Part shown: positions 8,171 through 18,200 of the stretch, piece by piece
Position numbering within the stretch: position 1 is the first letter of the stretch
Layout of the letters: every line of letters starts with the position of its first letter
Assembly: GCF_000720455.1 (NCBI RefSeq)
Contig: NZ_JOAK01000003.1
Location: 434,001-498,000 of the forward strand
From: Streptomyces virginiae
Lineage (GTDB): Bacteria > Actinomycetota > Actinomycetes > Streptomycetales > Streptomycetaceae
Reading direction: 5' to 3'
Length of the DNA stretch: 64,000 bases
The notes under the pieces: model-generated
Database searches by the model: none
Seen by the model: the letters and a program-made list of their open reading frames with translations, nothing else
What the model was told of the DNA's origin: nothing
Position numbers and translations under genes: made by a program

Positions 8171-10609
8171 ATGACGCACGACGTCGTGCCTCCCGACGAC
8201 GGCGCCTCACCCGAGGTGCTCGCGTTGGCCAAGGTGGTGGCCAGGCTGCGATCGGAGATCGCGGACCTGGAGGGCGTCGCCGCGGCCACCGCCGTCATCG
8301 AACGGGCCAAGGGCGTGCTGATGGCCCAGACGGGGATATCCGCCGACGCGGCCTACGAGACGCTGCTCGCGCGCGGGACCCGGTGGGGCAGGACCCTCCT
8401 GGAGGAATGCTGGCTCACCCTGGGCCAGGTCCGGACCCGGCCGCCCCCCGGAGCCGCCGCGTCGCCGTCCACCGCGCCCGGGCCGGGCGGGACCGGACAG
8501 CGCCGGCAACCGGCGGATCCGGCCGCCGGGACCGGCGACGCCGTCGCCGCTCCGGCCGACGACGGCCCGCGGACGCTGCTGCCCCGGCTGGCCGAAGACC
8601 TCGCAGAGGCCGGCTGCGAGGACGACATCGCGCAGCTGCTGCGCAACGCTCTGGGAGCGCCGCTGGGCGTGGACGGCGTGATGATCTACACCGTGACGTC
8701 CACCGGCAGCCTGGACCTGACGGGCCACGCCGGCATCACCGAGTCGCTGGCCGACCAGTGGCGCCACGTTCCCCCGCTCAGCGGCGTCGCCGCCCTCGAA
8801 GCCATCGCCGCGGGGCAGGCCGTATGGCTCGAGGACCCGGCGACGGACGCCCGCCGCTACCTGCTGATCGGCGAGGCCCCCGGACAGTGGCCGTCCCGCG
8901 CCTGGATCCCCGTACCGTCCGGCGGACGCGTGCGCAGCGCCATCGGCTTCATGCGCAGCCGTCCGGGCCCCTTCGACGTGGACACCCGTACGGTGCTGTG
9001 CCAGGCGGTCCGGCTGTGCGCCGCCCTGCTGCGCAACGGCGGGCCCCGCGGCGACGGTGCGCAGACCGCCGTCCCCGACGACGTCGCGTCCGTCCAGGCG
9101 ATCCTGGACGTGCTGTCCGGGCCCGCCGTCCTGCTCACCCCCCTGCGTTCGGCGACCGGAGAGATCGAGGACTACCGGATCGACGGCGCCGCGCCGGAAT
9201 CCGTCGACGTGCAGGGACGGCGGGGCAAGGAACTCGTGGGCCGACGGGTCCTGGAGACCTACCCCACCGTGGCGGGCACCGCGCTGTGGGAGGGCTACGA
9301 GGACACCCTGGCCACCGGGGCCGTGTACGAGGGCGAGCCCTTCACCTACCAGGAACTGGGCGCCGGGTTCCCCCAGGAGTCCGTGTACTCGGTCCGGGCG
9401 ACGCGGCTGGGAGGGCGCCTGGTCGTGTCCTGGATCCGCCACGACCTCAGTGAGCGCGAGGCCCGCAGGCTGACCGACATGCAGCGCCTGGGCAACCTCG
9501 GCTGGGCCGGCTGGCAGCTGACGACGGACGGGGTCGTCTGGTCCGACCAGGTCTACGCCATCTTCGACCGGGATCCGGCGACGGGGCCGATCGGGCTGGA
9601 GGAGCTGCCCCGCCACGTCCTGCCCGACGACCGGGCACGCATGGCCGCGGTCGTCCACCGGCTGCTCCGGCTGGGGCAGCGGGCCGTCGACCATCCCTTC
9701 CGGATCACCACCGCCGAGGGCGTCCGGCACGTGCGGATGGTCGTCGAGGCCCGGGCGGACGCCGGCGGGAGGCCGGTCGAGGTGCACGGCTTCTTCCAGG
9801 ACGTCACCGCGCTGCGCGACGCCGAACTCGCCCTGCGCGAGAGCGAGCGGGCCGTCCTGGTCCAGAGCGGCATGCTGCAGGCCGAACGCGCGCTCGCCGC
9901 CCGCCTGCAGGCGACCCTGCTGCCGATCCCCGAACGGTCCGTGGAACTCGCGGGGCTGTGCGTCGAGGTGGCCTACGTGCCCTCCGAGAGCGGGGTCAAC
10001 GTCGGAGGGGACTGGTACAGCGCCATCGAACTGCCCGACAGGAGCGCCCTCTTCGTCGTCGGGGACGTGGCCGGCCACGGCCTGGCTGCCGTCGGCACCA
10101 TGGCCCAGCTGCGGTTCACCGCCAAGGGCATGGCCGCGACCGGTTCGGCCCTCATCGACGTCCTGCGCCGGCTCAACAACCTGCTGCTGCACACGGATTC
10201 GGAGCCGTCCGCCACCGCGACCATGGTCATCGGCCGCTACCAGCCGGACGTCCGCCGCCTGACCTGGGCGCGGGCCGGACACCTGCCTCCGCTGCTGATC
10301 CGGCGCGGCCGGGCCGAATTCCTGGCGCAGCCCGACGGCTGCCTCCTGGGCGCCGCCCGCGACTCCGTGTACGGGCAGGCCGTCATCGACCTCGAGCCCG
10401 GCGACCATCTCCTGCTCTACACCGACGGGCTCGTGGAGCGGCCGGGCGAGGACATAGACCTCGGACTGGGCCGGCTCGCGCAGACCGCGCTGCAGCTGCT
10501 GCGCACCGGCGTGGACGGCGAGCTCGCCCGCACGCTGGCGGCGCAGCGCGCGGGCAACCGCGACGACCTCTGTGTCCTGGACATACACGTCCCGGACGAC
10601 GCCGAGTGA
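8171..10609 (+). CDS. ANTAR-GAF-PAS-PP2C (SpoIIE-type) phosphatase
   Basis: An 812-residue multidomain signalling protein. Residues about 25-70 (AVIERAKGVLMAQTGI, then TLLEECW) form an ANTAR RNA-binding domain, unusual at the N-terminus. A Pro/Ala-rich linker follows, then a GAF-like sensor (about 140-290), one or two PAS-like domains (about 310-560, with VHGFFQDVTALRDAE), a short coiled linker (LQAERALAARLQATLLP) and a PP2C/SpoIIE phosphatase (about 590-810) with GGDWYSA and GDVAGHGL metal-binding motifs. SpoIIE-type phosphatases commonly act on anti-sigma-factor antagonists. The ATG at 8171 follows AAGGT. Confidence 0.93.
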   Translation: MTHDVVPPDDGASPEVLALAKVVARLRSEIADLEGVAAATAVIERAKGVLMAQTGISADAAYETLLARGTRWGRTLLEECWLTLGQVRTRPPPGAAASPSTAPGPGGTGQRRQPADPAAGTGDAVAAPADDGPRTLLPRLAEDLAEAGCEDDIAQLLRNALGAPLGVDGVMIYTVTSTGSLDLTGHAGITESLADQWRHVPPLSGVAALEAIAAGQAVWLEDPATDARRYLLIGEAPGQWPSRAWIPVPSGGRVRSAIGFMRSRPGPFDVDTRTVLCQAVRLCAALLRNGGPRGDGAQTAVPDDVASVQAILDVLSGPAVLLTPLRSATGEIEDYRIDGAAPESVDVQGRRGKELVGRRVLETYPTVAGTALWEGYEDTLATGAVYEGEPFTYQELGAGFPQESVYSVRATRLGGRLVVSWIRHDLSEREARRLTDMQRLGNLGWAGWQLTTDGVVWSDQVYAIFDRDPATGPIGLEELPRHVLPDDRARMAAVVHRLLRLGQRAVDHPFRITTAEGVRHVRMVVEARADAGGRPVEVHGFFQDVTALRDAELALRESERAVLVQSGMLQAERALAARLQATLLPIPERSVELAGLCVEVAYVPSESGVNVGGDWYSAIELPDRSALFVVGDVAGHGLAAVGTMAQLRFTAKGMAATGSALIDVLRRLNNLLLHTDSEPSATATMVIGRYQPDVRRLTWARAGHLPPLLIRRGRAEFLAQPDGCLLGAARDSVYGQAVIDLEPGDHLLLYTDGLVERPGEDIDLGLGRLAQTALQLLRTGVDGELARTLAAQRAGNRDDLCVLDIHVPDDAE

Positions 10610-10659
10610 TGTGCGGCGCCGGCCGGGACGGGTGCTCAGGTGTCGGTTCAGGTGGTGGT

Positions 10660-11172
10660 TCAGGTCTTGAGGAGCCGGTTGAAGAACGAGCGGTAGTGCT
10701 GCAGCGAGACCCTCAGGTCCTCCGTCGCCACCTGCTCACCGCGTCCCCACTGGCCCTCCAGGCCCTGCTTGCGCGTGGAGAAGCTGCCGGCCAGGGCCTG
10801 CATGACCTCCGCCACCAGGGTGTCCGCGGACCTCACGGCCTCCTGCGGGTCGTCGACGAACCGGCCCTGGATCTCGCTCCACTTCCTGCGGTACTCCTCG
10901 GTCTCCGTCGTGCCGAGCAGCGGCTCCTCCGTGTCGGCGTCGGCCGGGCCACCGGCGTCGACCCGGCCGGTCGTCCCGTCCGCCCCTGCCTCCTCCGCCG
11001 TCCCCGTCGTCCCGGCCGGGTCCTCGGCCCGCAGGCCGTCGGTACGCTCGGAGGTGGCCTCGCCCGGGTACATCGGCGCCTGCCGTTCCTCGTCCGCGCC
11101 CGACTTCATGATGTCTTCCGTGGTCGGACCGGATTCGCTGTCCCGGGCCTCCTGGTCTCCACGTATACGCAT
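10660..11172 (-). CDS. Hypothetical protein, paralogue of its neighbour
   Basis: A 170-residue soluble protein. The first 90 residues are acidic and low in complexity. The last 80 (EEYRRKWSEIQGRFVDDP ... ATEDLRVSLQHYRSFFNRLL) align clearly with the C-terminal part of the protein encoded just upstream at 11174-11716. It starts one base after that gene stops, so the two form an operon. No family name is recognised. The neighbour has a membrane anchor and this one does not. Confidence 0.78.
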   Translation of the reverse strand: MRIRGDQEARDSESGPTTEDIMKSGADEERQAPMYPGEATSERTDGLRAEDPAGTTGTAEEAGADGTTGRVDAGGPADADTEEPLLGTTETEEYRRKWSEIQGRFVDDPQEAVRSADTLVAEVMQALAGSFSTRKQGLEGQWGRGEQVATEDLRVSLQHYRSFFNRLLKT

Positions 11173-11173
11173 G

Positions 11174-11716
11174 TCAACGACTCCTCTGGTCCGTCAGCAG
11201 CTCTTCGAACAGGGCGCGGTAGTGCACCATCGCCCCGCGCAGTTCCTCTGTCGTCGCCCGGCCCCCGCCGCTTCGCACCTTGACGTCGTGCGCGGCCCGG
11301 TAGTGGTCGAGGGTGCGCCCGTGCTCGACGGACAGGTCGCGCAGCCGGTCCTCGTACCCCGCGGTGGGGTATCCGCGCTCGTCCAGCAGCCTGGAGACCA
11401 GCTCGTCCGCTTCCGCCACGGAGTTCTCCGGGCGGTCCACGAAGTGCTCCTGGACGTCGCTCCAGGCCTCGGCGTACTCACGGCGCCGTTCGGCGGGGAG
11501 TTCCTTGATGTCGAGCTGGTCGTGGCGCTGCTCACGGGCCCGCAGGTCTCGCTCGGCGGCCCTCGCGCCGCCCTCCTCCTGCACGGTGCGCTCGTACTCG
11601 GGGCCGAACCGTTCACGCAGGTGCCGGCGTCGCGCCGACAGCCACAGCGTCGCGATGAGCGCGAGCACCACGACCGCCGCGATGACGATCACCACTACGA
11701 GTGTGGTTGTAGACAT
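11174..11716 (-). CDS. Membrane-anchored hypothetical protein
   Basis: A 180-residue protein with an N-terminal transmembrane helix (residues about 5-28, Val/Ile/Ala-rich) followed by a basic stop-transfer (SARRRHLRERFG) and a long charged helical cytoplasmic region. The C-terminal module (EYAEAWSDVQEHFVDRP ... TTEELRGAMVHYRALFEELL) recurs in the next gene. The pair suggests a membrane/soluble partnership or a recent tandem duplication (inference). The ATG is at 11716. It is divergent from the polymerase X gene. Confidence 0.8.
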   Translation of the reverse strand: MSTTTLVVVIVIAAVVVLALIATLWLSARRRHLRERFGPEYERTVQEEGGARAAERDLRAREQRHDQLDIKELPAERRREYAEAWSDVQEHFVDRPENSVAEADELVSRLLDERGYPTAGYEDRLRDLSVEHGRTLDHYRAAHDVKVRSGGGRATTEELRGAMVHYRALFEELLTDQRSR

Positions 11717-11858
11717 GTCCGCACTCCATTCCGGGGCCTTCGCTATGTGTCACGCGGCTGCCCGCGCTGCCGCCCGCCAAACCCGGGGCCGGCGGGACCC
11801 GGGGCGGTTGTGGCGCGGCCGGCGTGCCCGCCCGGTGCCCGCGGGGCACCCTGGAGGC

Positions 11859-13586
11859 ATGGCCCGAGCCAACGACCAGGTCGAGGCGATGCTCCAGGAG
11901 TACGCGGACCTCATCGCGATCCGGGGCGGGGAGGCCTTCAAAGCGCGCGCCTACGAAAAGGCCGCCCGCGCCGTCGGGGGCCACCCCCAGGACATCGCCA
12001 CCCTGGACGCCGGAGGGCTGCGCGAGATCCCGGGCGTCGGCCGGTCGGTCGCCGACAAGATCCTGGAGTACCTGCGGACCGGCCGCATGTCCGTCGTCGA
12101 CGAGGCCAGGGCCTCCGTACCGTCCGGAGTGCGCGAGCTGATCGCGATCCCCGGGCTCGGACCGCGCAAGGCCATGGTGCTGTACGAGGAGCTGGGCATC
12201 ACCTCCGTCGACCAGCTGCTCGAAGCCGTCCACCGGGAACGGCTGCGCGACCTCAAGGGCTTCGGCGAGCGGACCGAGGACAACATCCTGCACGGCATCG
12301 CACTGCTGCAGAAGGCGGGCGAGGGCCGGATCCTCGTCGGAGCCGCCATGGACGTCGCCGAACAGCTCGTCGCCGAGCTGTCCGCCGTACGCGGCTGCGT
12401 CCGGTGCGCGTACGCGGGATCCCTGCGCCGCATGCGGGAGACGATCGGCGACGTCGACATCCTGGTGGCGGCGCGCCGGCCGGCGCCGTTCATGGAGACC
12501 CTCACGTCCCTCCCGTACGTCGCCGAGGTCATCGCGCGCGGCGAGAAGAAGACCTCCGTACGGACCGCCACGGGCCTCCAGGTGGACCTGCGGGTCCTTC
12601 CGCCCGCCTCCTGGGGCGCCGGGCTGCAGTACTTCACCGGGTCCAGGGCGCACAACATCCGCACCCGCGAACTCGCCGTGCGCCAGGGCCTGAAGCTCTC
12701 CGAGTACGGGCTCTTCGACGCCGAGAGCGGCGAGAGCGTCACCTCGGAGACGGAGGAGGGCGTCTACGAACGGCTCGGCCTGCCCTGGATACCCCCGGCG
12801 CTGCGGGAGGACCGCGGCGAGATCGCGGCCGGGCTGCGCGGCGAACTTCCCGACCTCCTCACGGAGAAGGACATCCGCGGCGATCTGCACACCCACACCG
12901 ACCTCACGGACGGACTCGCCCCGCTGGAGGACATGGTCGCCGCCGCTGCCGCGCGGGGATACGCGTACTACGCCGTCACCGACCACGCCCCGGACCTCGC
13001 CATGCAGCGCATGACCAGCGAGAAGATGCTCGCCCAGCGCGAGCGGGTGCGGGAACTCGACGGCAGGCACCACAGGATGAGGCTGCTGCACGGCACGGAA
13101 CTCAACATCGGCCCGGACGGTTCGCTGGACTGGCCCGACGAGTTCCTCGCCGGCTTCGACATCTGCGTGGCCTCGGTCCACTCGCACTTCAACCAGAGCC
13201 GGCGGGACCTGACCCGCCGGCTGATCCGTGCCTGCGAGAACCCGCACGTCGCCGTGATCGGCCATCCGACGACCCGCCGGCTCGGCAAACGCCCGGGCAT
13301 CGACGCCGACTTCGACGCCGTCTTCGAGGCGTGCGCGCGATCGGGGACAGCTCTGGAGATCAACGCCCACCCCGAGCGGCTGGACCTGTGCGACGAGGAC
13401 ATCCTGCGGGCGAAGCGGTACGGCGTGAAGTTCGCGGTGAACTCCGACGCCCACGCCACCACGCACCTGCCCTACATGCGGTACGGGGTGGGCACGGCGC
13501 AGCGCGGCTGGCTGACGGCGGACGACGTCGTCAACGCCTGGCCGCTGACCAGACTGCGCCGTTTCCTGGGCGGGAAGACGGCCTGA
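11859..13586 (+). CDS. polX: DNA polymerase X family (Pol beta-like with PHP domain)
   Basis: A 575-residue PolX, the usual length for bacterial members that act in base-excision and gap repair. Helix-hairpin-helix motifs (LREIPGVGRSVADKI and LIAIPGLGPRKA) occupy about residues 50-110. The nucleotidyltransferase catalytic core includes the AGSLRRMRETIGDVDIL metal-binding region near 185-203. The C-terminal PHP domain (about 335-575) opens with GDLHTHTDLTDG and keeps the histidine/aspartate ligands (TDHAP, HSHFNQ, GHPTTR, NSDAH), consistent with 3'-5' exonuclease activity. The ATG at 11859 has GGAGG upstream. Confidence 0.95.
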   Translation: MARANDQVEAMLQEYADLIAIRGGEAFKARAYEKAARAVGGHPQDIATLDAGGLREIPGVGRSVADKILEYLRTGRMSVVDEARASVPSGVRELIAIPGLGPRKAMVLYEELGITSVDQLLEAVHRERLRDLKGFGERTEDNILHGIALLQKAGEGRILVGAAMDVAEQLVAELSAVRGCVRCAYAGSLRRMRETIGDVDILVAARRPAPFMETLTSLPYVAEVIARGEKKTSVRTATGLQVDLRVLPPASWGAGLQYFTGSRAHNIRTRELAVRQGLKLSEYGLFDAESGESVTSETEEGVYERLGLPWIPPALREDRGEIAAGLRGELPDLLTEKDIRGDLHTHTDLTDGLAPLEDMVAAAAARGYAYYAVTDHAPDLAMQRMTSEKMLAQRERVRELDGRHHRMRLLHGTELNIGPDGSLDWPDEFLAGFDICVASVHSHFNQSRRDLTRRLIRACENPHVAVIGHPTTRRLGKRPGIDADFDAVFEACARSGTALEINAHPERLDLCDEDILRAKRYGVKFAVNSDAHATTHLPYMRYGVGTAQRGWLTADDVVNAWPLTRLRRFLGGKTA

Positions 13587-13600
13587 CGGCCCTCGCCACC

Positions 13601-13640
13601 CGCTCGCGGGCGCGCCCGGCGTGCGGCGCGACCGCGAGCG
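13601..13640. terminator. Hairpin between convergent genes
   Basis: Positions 13601-13609 (cgctcgcgg) pair with 13632-13640 (ccgcgagcg), and flanking bases add imperfect pairing. The structure lies between the polX stop and the convergent glucanase stop, without a T-run, as is usual in these genomes. Confidence 0.55.
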
Positions 13641-13651
13641 GTGCTGCCCGG

Positions 13652-15073
13652 TCAGTGGCCGAAGTCGAACCAGTTGACGTTCACGAAGTCGGCCGGCTGG
13701 CCGCTGGTGAAGGTCAGGTAGACGTCGTGCGTGCCCGTGACCGCCGTGATGTTCGCCGGTACCGTGCGCCAGCTCTGCCATCCGCCGGTGTTCGCGACGG
13801 AGAAGCTGCCGACCGGCGGCGAGGTCCGGCTGTCGAGCCGTACCTCGACGAGCCCGCTCACCCCGGCGGCGGCGCCGCTCGCGACCCGGCCGTGGAACTG
13901 CCGCGCCGGCGCGGAGCCGAAGTCGACGCCCCGGAACAGGGCCCAGTCGCCGTTGCCGAGGCCCGCGAGGTTGCGGCCGCCGCCCGAGTCCGTGGAGGGC
14001 TCGGTGGCCACGCCCGACTGGCCGTCGTACGACTCGGCCTGGATCGTGGCGTACGCGTCGCGGTTGCCGGACGGCGGGGTGGTGGGCGGCGTGGTCGGGG
14101 GAGTGGTGGGCGGTGTCGTGCCTCCCGTCGACCGCAGGACGGACACGTAGTCGACGACCATGGCGTGGCCCGGCTCGGTGCCTGCGTCGGGCCCGCCCCC
14201 GAAGGCGTCGGGGAAGCCGCCGCCCATCGCGACGTTCAGGATGATGAAGTAGCCGTGGTTCGTGGCGTTGGCCCAGGTCGTCGCGTCCACCTGATCGGCG
14301 CGCACGGTGTGGAAGTCGGACCCGTCGACGTAGAACCGCATCTGCTCGACCGCCGTCGAGCGGTCCCACTCGACCGCGTAGGTGTGGAAGCCTGCCTGGC
14401 AGGTGGCCCCGGGGCAGGCGCGCTGGCCGCCGATGCCGGACGTCTCGTTGCAGGGGCCGCCCGGGCTCGTGCCGCAGTGCACGGTCGCCCAGACGGTGTT
14501 GAGCCCCTGGACGTTCTCCATGATGTCGATCTCGCCGACCCCCGGCCAGTTCCACCAGTTGCCGCGGTACGGGGTGCCGAGCATCCAGAAGGCGGGCCAG
14601 TAGCCCTTGGCGGCGGGTCCGGTGACGTTCGGCATCTGGATGCGCGCCTCGGCGCGGAGCGTACCGCCCGCCGGGGGCTGGAAGTCGCCCCGCCGGGTCT
14701 CGACGCGGCCGGAGGTCCACCGGCCCGCCGCGTCCCGTCGGGGCGTGATGCGCAGGTGGCCCGCGCCGTCGAGGGAGACGTTGGAGGGGTCGGCGGTCAT
14801 CGTCTCGATCTCGCCGGTGCCGAAATTGGCGGGTCCGCCCGGGTAGCTGGTGCCGGTGGTGTACTGCCAGTCGGCGGTGTCGATCCCGGAGCCGGTGGCC
14901 CCGTCGAACTCCTCCAGGAACACCTGGGTCCAGCCTGCCGGGGCGGGGGGAGCCGCGGCGTTCGCGGGCAGCACGACGCCCGTGGCGGCGGCCGCCACCA
15001 GGGCCGTCGTGCCGATCGCGGCCAGCACGGCCCGCCGTACGGTCGCCCGTTTCCTGCCGGATGTCTCGCGCAT
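13652..15073 (-). CDS. Secreted GH16 endo-beta-1,3-glucanase with CBM6
   Basis: A 473-residue secreted glycoside hydrolase. Residues 1-40 are a signal peptide (basic RKRATVRR, hydrophobic core, ANAA cleavage region). The GH16 catalytic domain (about 48-315) carries the ExDxxE signature as GEIDIMENV, with Glu181 nucleophile, Asp183 and Glu186 acid/base. A Thr-Pro repeat linker (TTPP x4, about 318-336) leads to a C-terminal CBM6-type module (about 340-473, with IQAESYDGQSGV and VNVNWFDFG). It likely cleaves laminarin-type fungal or algal beta-1,3-glucans. The 32-bp palindrome 59 bases upstream suggests LacI-family control. Confidence 0.94.
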   Translation of the reverse strand: MRETSGRKRATVRRAVLAAIGTTALVAAAATGVVLPANAAAPPAPAGWTQVFLEEFDGATGSGIDTADWQYTTGTSYPGGPANFGTGEIETMTADPSNVSLDGAGHLRITPRRDAAGRWTSGRVETRRGDFQPPAGGTLRAEARIQMPNVTGPAAKGYWPAFWMLGTPYRGNWWNWPGVGEIDIMENVQGLNTVWATVHCGTSPGGPCNETSGIGGQRACPGATCQAGFHTYAVEWDRSTAVEQMRFYVDGSDFHTVRADQVDATTWANATNHGYFIILNVAMGGGFPDAFGGGPDAGTEPGHAMVVDYVSVLRSTGGTTPPTTPPTTPPTTPPSGNRDAYATIQAESYDGQSGVATEPSTDSGGGRNLAGLGNGDWALFRGVDFGSAPARQFHGRVASGAAAGVSGLVEVRLDSRTSPPVGSFSVANTGGWQSWRTVPANITAVTGTHDVYLTFTSGQPADFVNVNWFDFGH

Positions 15074-15131
15074 GGGTGCCCTCTCTGAAGCGCGCGGTGA
15101 GGCGCGGGTGCGGGGGGAAGTAGAGCCGGGT

Positions 15132-15163
15132 CCAGCGCTCTGAGAGCGCTCTCAGAACGCTGG
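15132..15163. promoter_or_regulatory. 32-bp near-perfect palindromic operator
   Basis: Positions 15132-15147 and 15148-15163 are reverse complements with a single mismatched pair. The core TGAGAGCGCTCTCA (15141-15154) closely resembles the CebR-type box TGGGAGCGCTCCCA known in streptomycete cellulose utilisation. It lies 59 bases upstream of the GH16 start and probably binds a LacI-family repressor sensing beta-glucan oligosaccharides. Confidence 0.75.
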
Positions 15164-15236
15164 CCACTGTGCTCCGTGCCCCCGCGACCGTCAAGGGTCG
15201 CCACCGTCAAGAGGCTTGTCAGGCAACGGACTTGCC

Positions 15237-15282
15237 GGCGCCGGCTCCCCGCCGAATCGGTACGGGACGGGGAGCCGGCGCC
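15237..15282 (-). terminator. Hairpin terminator with 14-bp stem
   Basis: Positions 15237-15250 pair perfectly with 15269-15282 around an 18-base loop. It begins 3 bases past the stop of the large secreted protein gene, so it ends that minus-strand transcript. Confidence 0.8.
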
Positions 15283-15285
15283 CGG

Positions 15286-18200
15286 TCAGCCGAGGTGGCC
15301 GAAGAGGTCGACGACGACGTGGGCGGAGCCCCAGCCGAGGTTGGCGATCTCCACCTTGCCGTCGGCGCCCACCGGCACCGTCACCAGGTTGGCCACGGTG
15401 CGCCCGGTCGTCCAGTTGAGGTTGGAGGAGTCGGGGCGGGTGGTGCCGGAGGGCCAGACGGTCAGGTGACCGTCGGACTTCGGGTCGGTGACCGTCACGT
15501 TCAGCACGACGGCCTTGGCCCGGCCGACGTCGCCGCTTGCGGACAGGTCGAGCACGGTGTTGCCGCGCGCGGGGACCGCGCCGGTGGTCCGGGTGTCGAG
15601 GACGCGCCGGGGGCCGGCGGCGTGGAAGGTGGCGCCGGCCTGGTCGTCGGAGTAGTAGCCGAAGACGTCGGCGATCAGGTGGGCGGTGCCCCAGCTCGCG
15701 TTGAACAGCTTCACCGTCCCGTCGGCGCCGACCGGGACCACCACGTGGTTGGGAACGGTCTGGCCCGCCGTCCAGTTGAGGCTGGAGGAGTCGGGACGGG
15801 CGCTGCCCGACGGCCACACCGTCAGGTGCCCGGCGTCCTTCGTGTCCGTCGCCGTCACGTTCAGGACCACGGCCTTGACGCCCGACTGCGGAACGCCGCC
15901 GCGGCCCGCGACCTGCAGAGACACCTCGCTGCGGGCGGCCACCGCAGTGGTGCCCGGACGGCCCACTCCCGCACGGGAGTCCAGCAGACGGGCCGGGCCC
16001 GCCGCGGTGAAGGTGCTGCCCGAGGCGTCCGCGGAGTAGTAACCGAAGACGTCGGCGATCAGGTGCGCCGTGCCCCAGCCCGCGTTGCGCAGGTTGACCT
16101 TGCCGTCGGCGCCGACCGGCACCACGACCTGGTTCGGTACCGTCCGTCCGGTCGTCCAGTTGAGGTTGGAGGAGTCCGGCCGGGCGGTGCCCGAGGGCCA
16201 GACGGTCAGGTGGCCGTCGGACTTGGGGTCGGTGACGGTCACGTTCAGCACGACCGCCTTGACACCGGACTGGGGCACTCCGGCCCGGCCCGCGACCTGC
16301 AGCGACACTTCGCCGCCGGCCTGCACCGGCTCGGTCCCGGTCCGGCCGAGGCCGGCCCGGGTGTCGAGCAACCGGGTCGGGGAGAGCGTGGTGAAGCGGT
16401 CACCGGCCTTCGGGGCCGCGATCCCGTTGTTGGCGACGTGGATGCGCTGCCCGTCGGCGTCGGTCCACACGATGTTCGACCCGGTGCGGTCCACCGCCCA
16501 GGAGCGGTTCGCGTGGCGCTGGCCCTTCCACTCCTCGCCCTGGGCGAGGGTGCGGACCCGCACGGTGCTCTCGTTGCCCGACGTCTTGATGCCTTCGTGG
16601 AAGTCGAGCAGCAGCAGGCGTCCGGTGGCCAGGTCCTGGCGCACCAGGTAGCCGTCACCGAGCAGCGACTCCCGGCCCCAGATGCTGTTGGTCCAGCCGG
16701 TGCTCATGATCGGCACCGAAAGGGTCTGGCGGGTCGAGGTGTCGTACACCCCGCTGGTGCGCACCGTGCCCTGACTGTCCTGGCAGGCCCAGGAGACGTA
16801 GCGGCCGACGGCCTCCAGCAGCGTGGCCGGGCAGGGCGTGGTGAAGGTACCCCGGTCCGCCTCGCCCTTCATGTCACTGGCGTAGACGGTCTTGTCGTCC
16901 TGCCGGGAGAGCCAGAGCGTGTCGCCCTGGATCGCGACGCCGGTCGCCTGCGTCTGGAACACCTGGGCGCGGGCGTCGAGATCCCCGATGATGACCGGGT
17001 GGTTGGACGTCAAGTTGCCGTACGCGGTCTGCGCGAGCGCGACGTAGCGCCCCGCGGCGTCCGCGGTCCGCAGGCCGTCGACGTTCCCGGTGGGGATCTT
17101 GCCGGCCCAGTCGCGGTTGCCGGCCTGGCGGATGGCGGCCGCCTGCCACGTCACCGGGTCGTACTCCAGGTACCGGCCGTCACCGGTGGACCGCAGGCCG
17201 ACGCAGCCGGCGCCGTGGCTGGAGCAGTCGCTGATGCGGTGGGTTCCGTCGAGGTACTCGAAGGTCTTGACCGGGGTCGGGTCGTTCGAGATCCGGTAGC
17301 TGCGGAACGCGCCGGTGATGTCTCCCGGCTGGAAGTGCACGGTGTCCGACGCGGTGGTGAGCACGCCGCCGCCGATCGACAGGCCGAAGACCGTGGCCGG
17401 TGCCGGCGGGACGTCCGCGAGCTTGGCGGCCTGCGGCTTGGCCGGGCCGGCCGCCGTGATCCGCTGGAGGGCGACCACGGGCTGCTCGCCGTACGCGGGG
17501 GCCTTGGGGCTGCCGACCGCGATCAGCGAGCCGTCCGGTGCGGCCAGCAGCTGGCTGTCGGCGAGCTCCAGCAGGTACTCGACGGTGCCGGAGGTCGAAC
17601 CGATCGGCGTGAAGTGCAGTGGACGGCCCCGGTTGTCGCCGGAGGTTCCGTGAACGGAATCGGTGCCGATCAGCCAGTCGCCGAGCAGACGCAGTCCGCC
17701 CGAGACCGGGTTGAGGTAGGTGGAGCTCAGCACGGTCTGCGGCTGCGCCCGGTCCAGTACGTCGACCGTGTTCTGGTCGCCGGTGCGCAGTACCTTGCCC
17801 TTGGCCAGCCGGAAGGTGTGCGAGAAGTCGTATGCGCCCTCGTCGGGCAGCGCGGTGGTCTGTCCCGTCACGACGTCCACGAGGACGGAGTGGCTGAGGT
17901 CGTCCTGGCGGTGGCGCAGGACCAGCGAGTGCTGGTCGCCGTCGTGCACCGAGGACGCGAGGGCCGCGCCGGCGGGCAGCACCACCTTTGTGCGGACCGT
18001 GGAGGCGCCGTCCAGCCGGTTCAGGAACCAGCCGGTGACGGCGGAGTCGCTGCCCTCGAAGGTCAGCACGGTCCGCCCGTACGTCCCGTAGTAGCTCTGC
18101 CCGGCGGGCACGGTGACGGTGCCGAGCGCGACCGGCCTGCCGGTGGCCAGGTCGTACAGGTCGACCTTGGCGGGAGTCTGCGCGGTGGCCGCCACGGGTA

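Noticed and set aside
10769..15088. A very long open frame (1439 codons) on the plus strand across the polX-glucanase region, and a similar long one on the minus strand
   Set aside because: Both run in another frame over, or antisense to, genes with clear family motifs. Such open shadow frames are normal in very GC-rich DNA.
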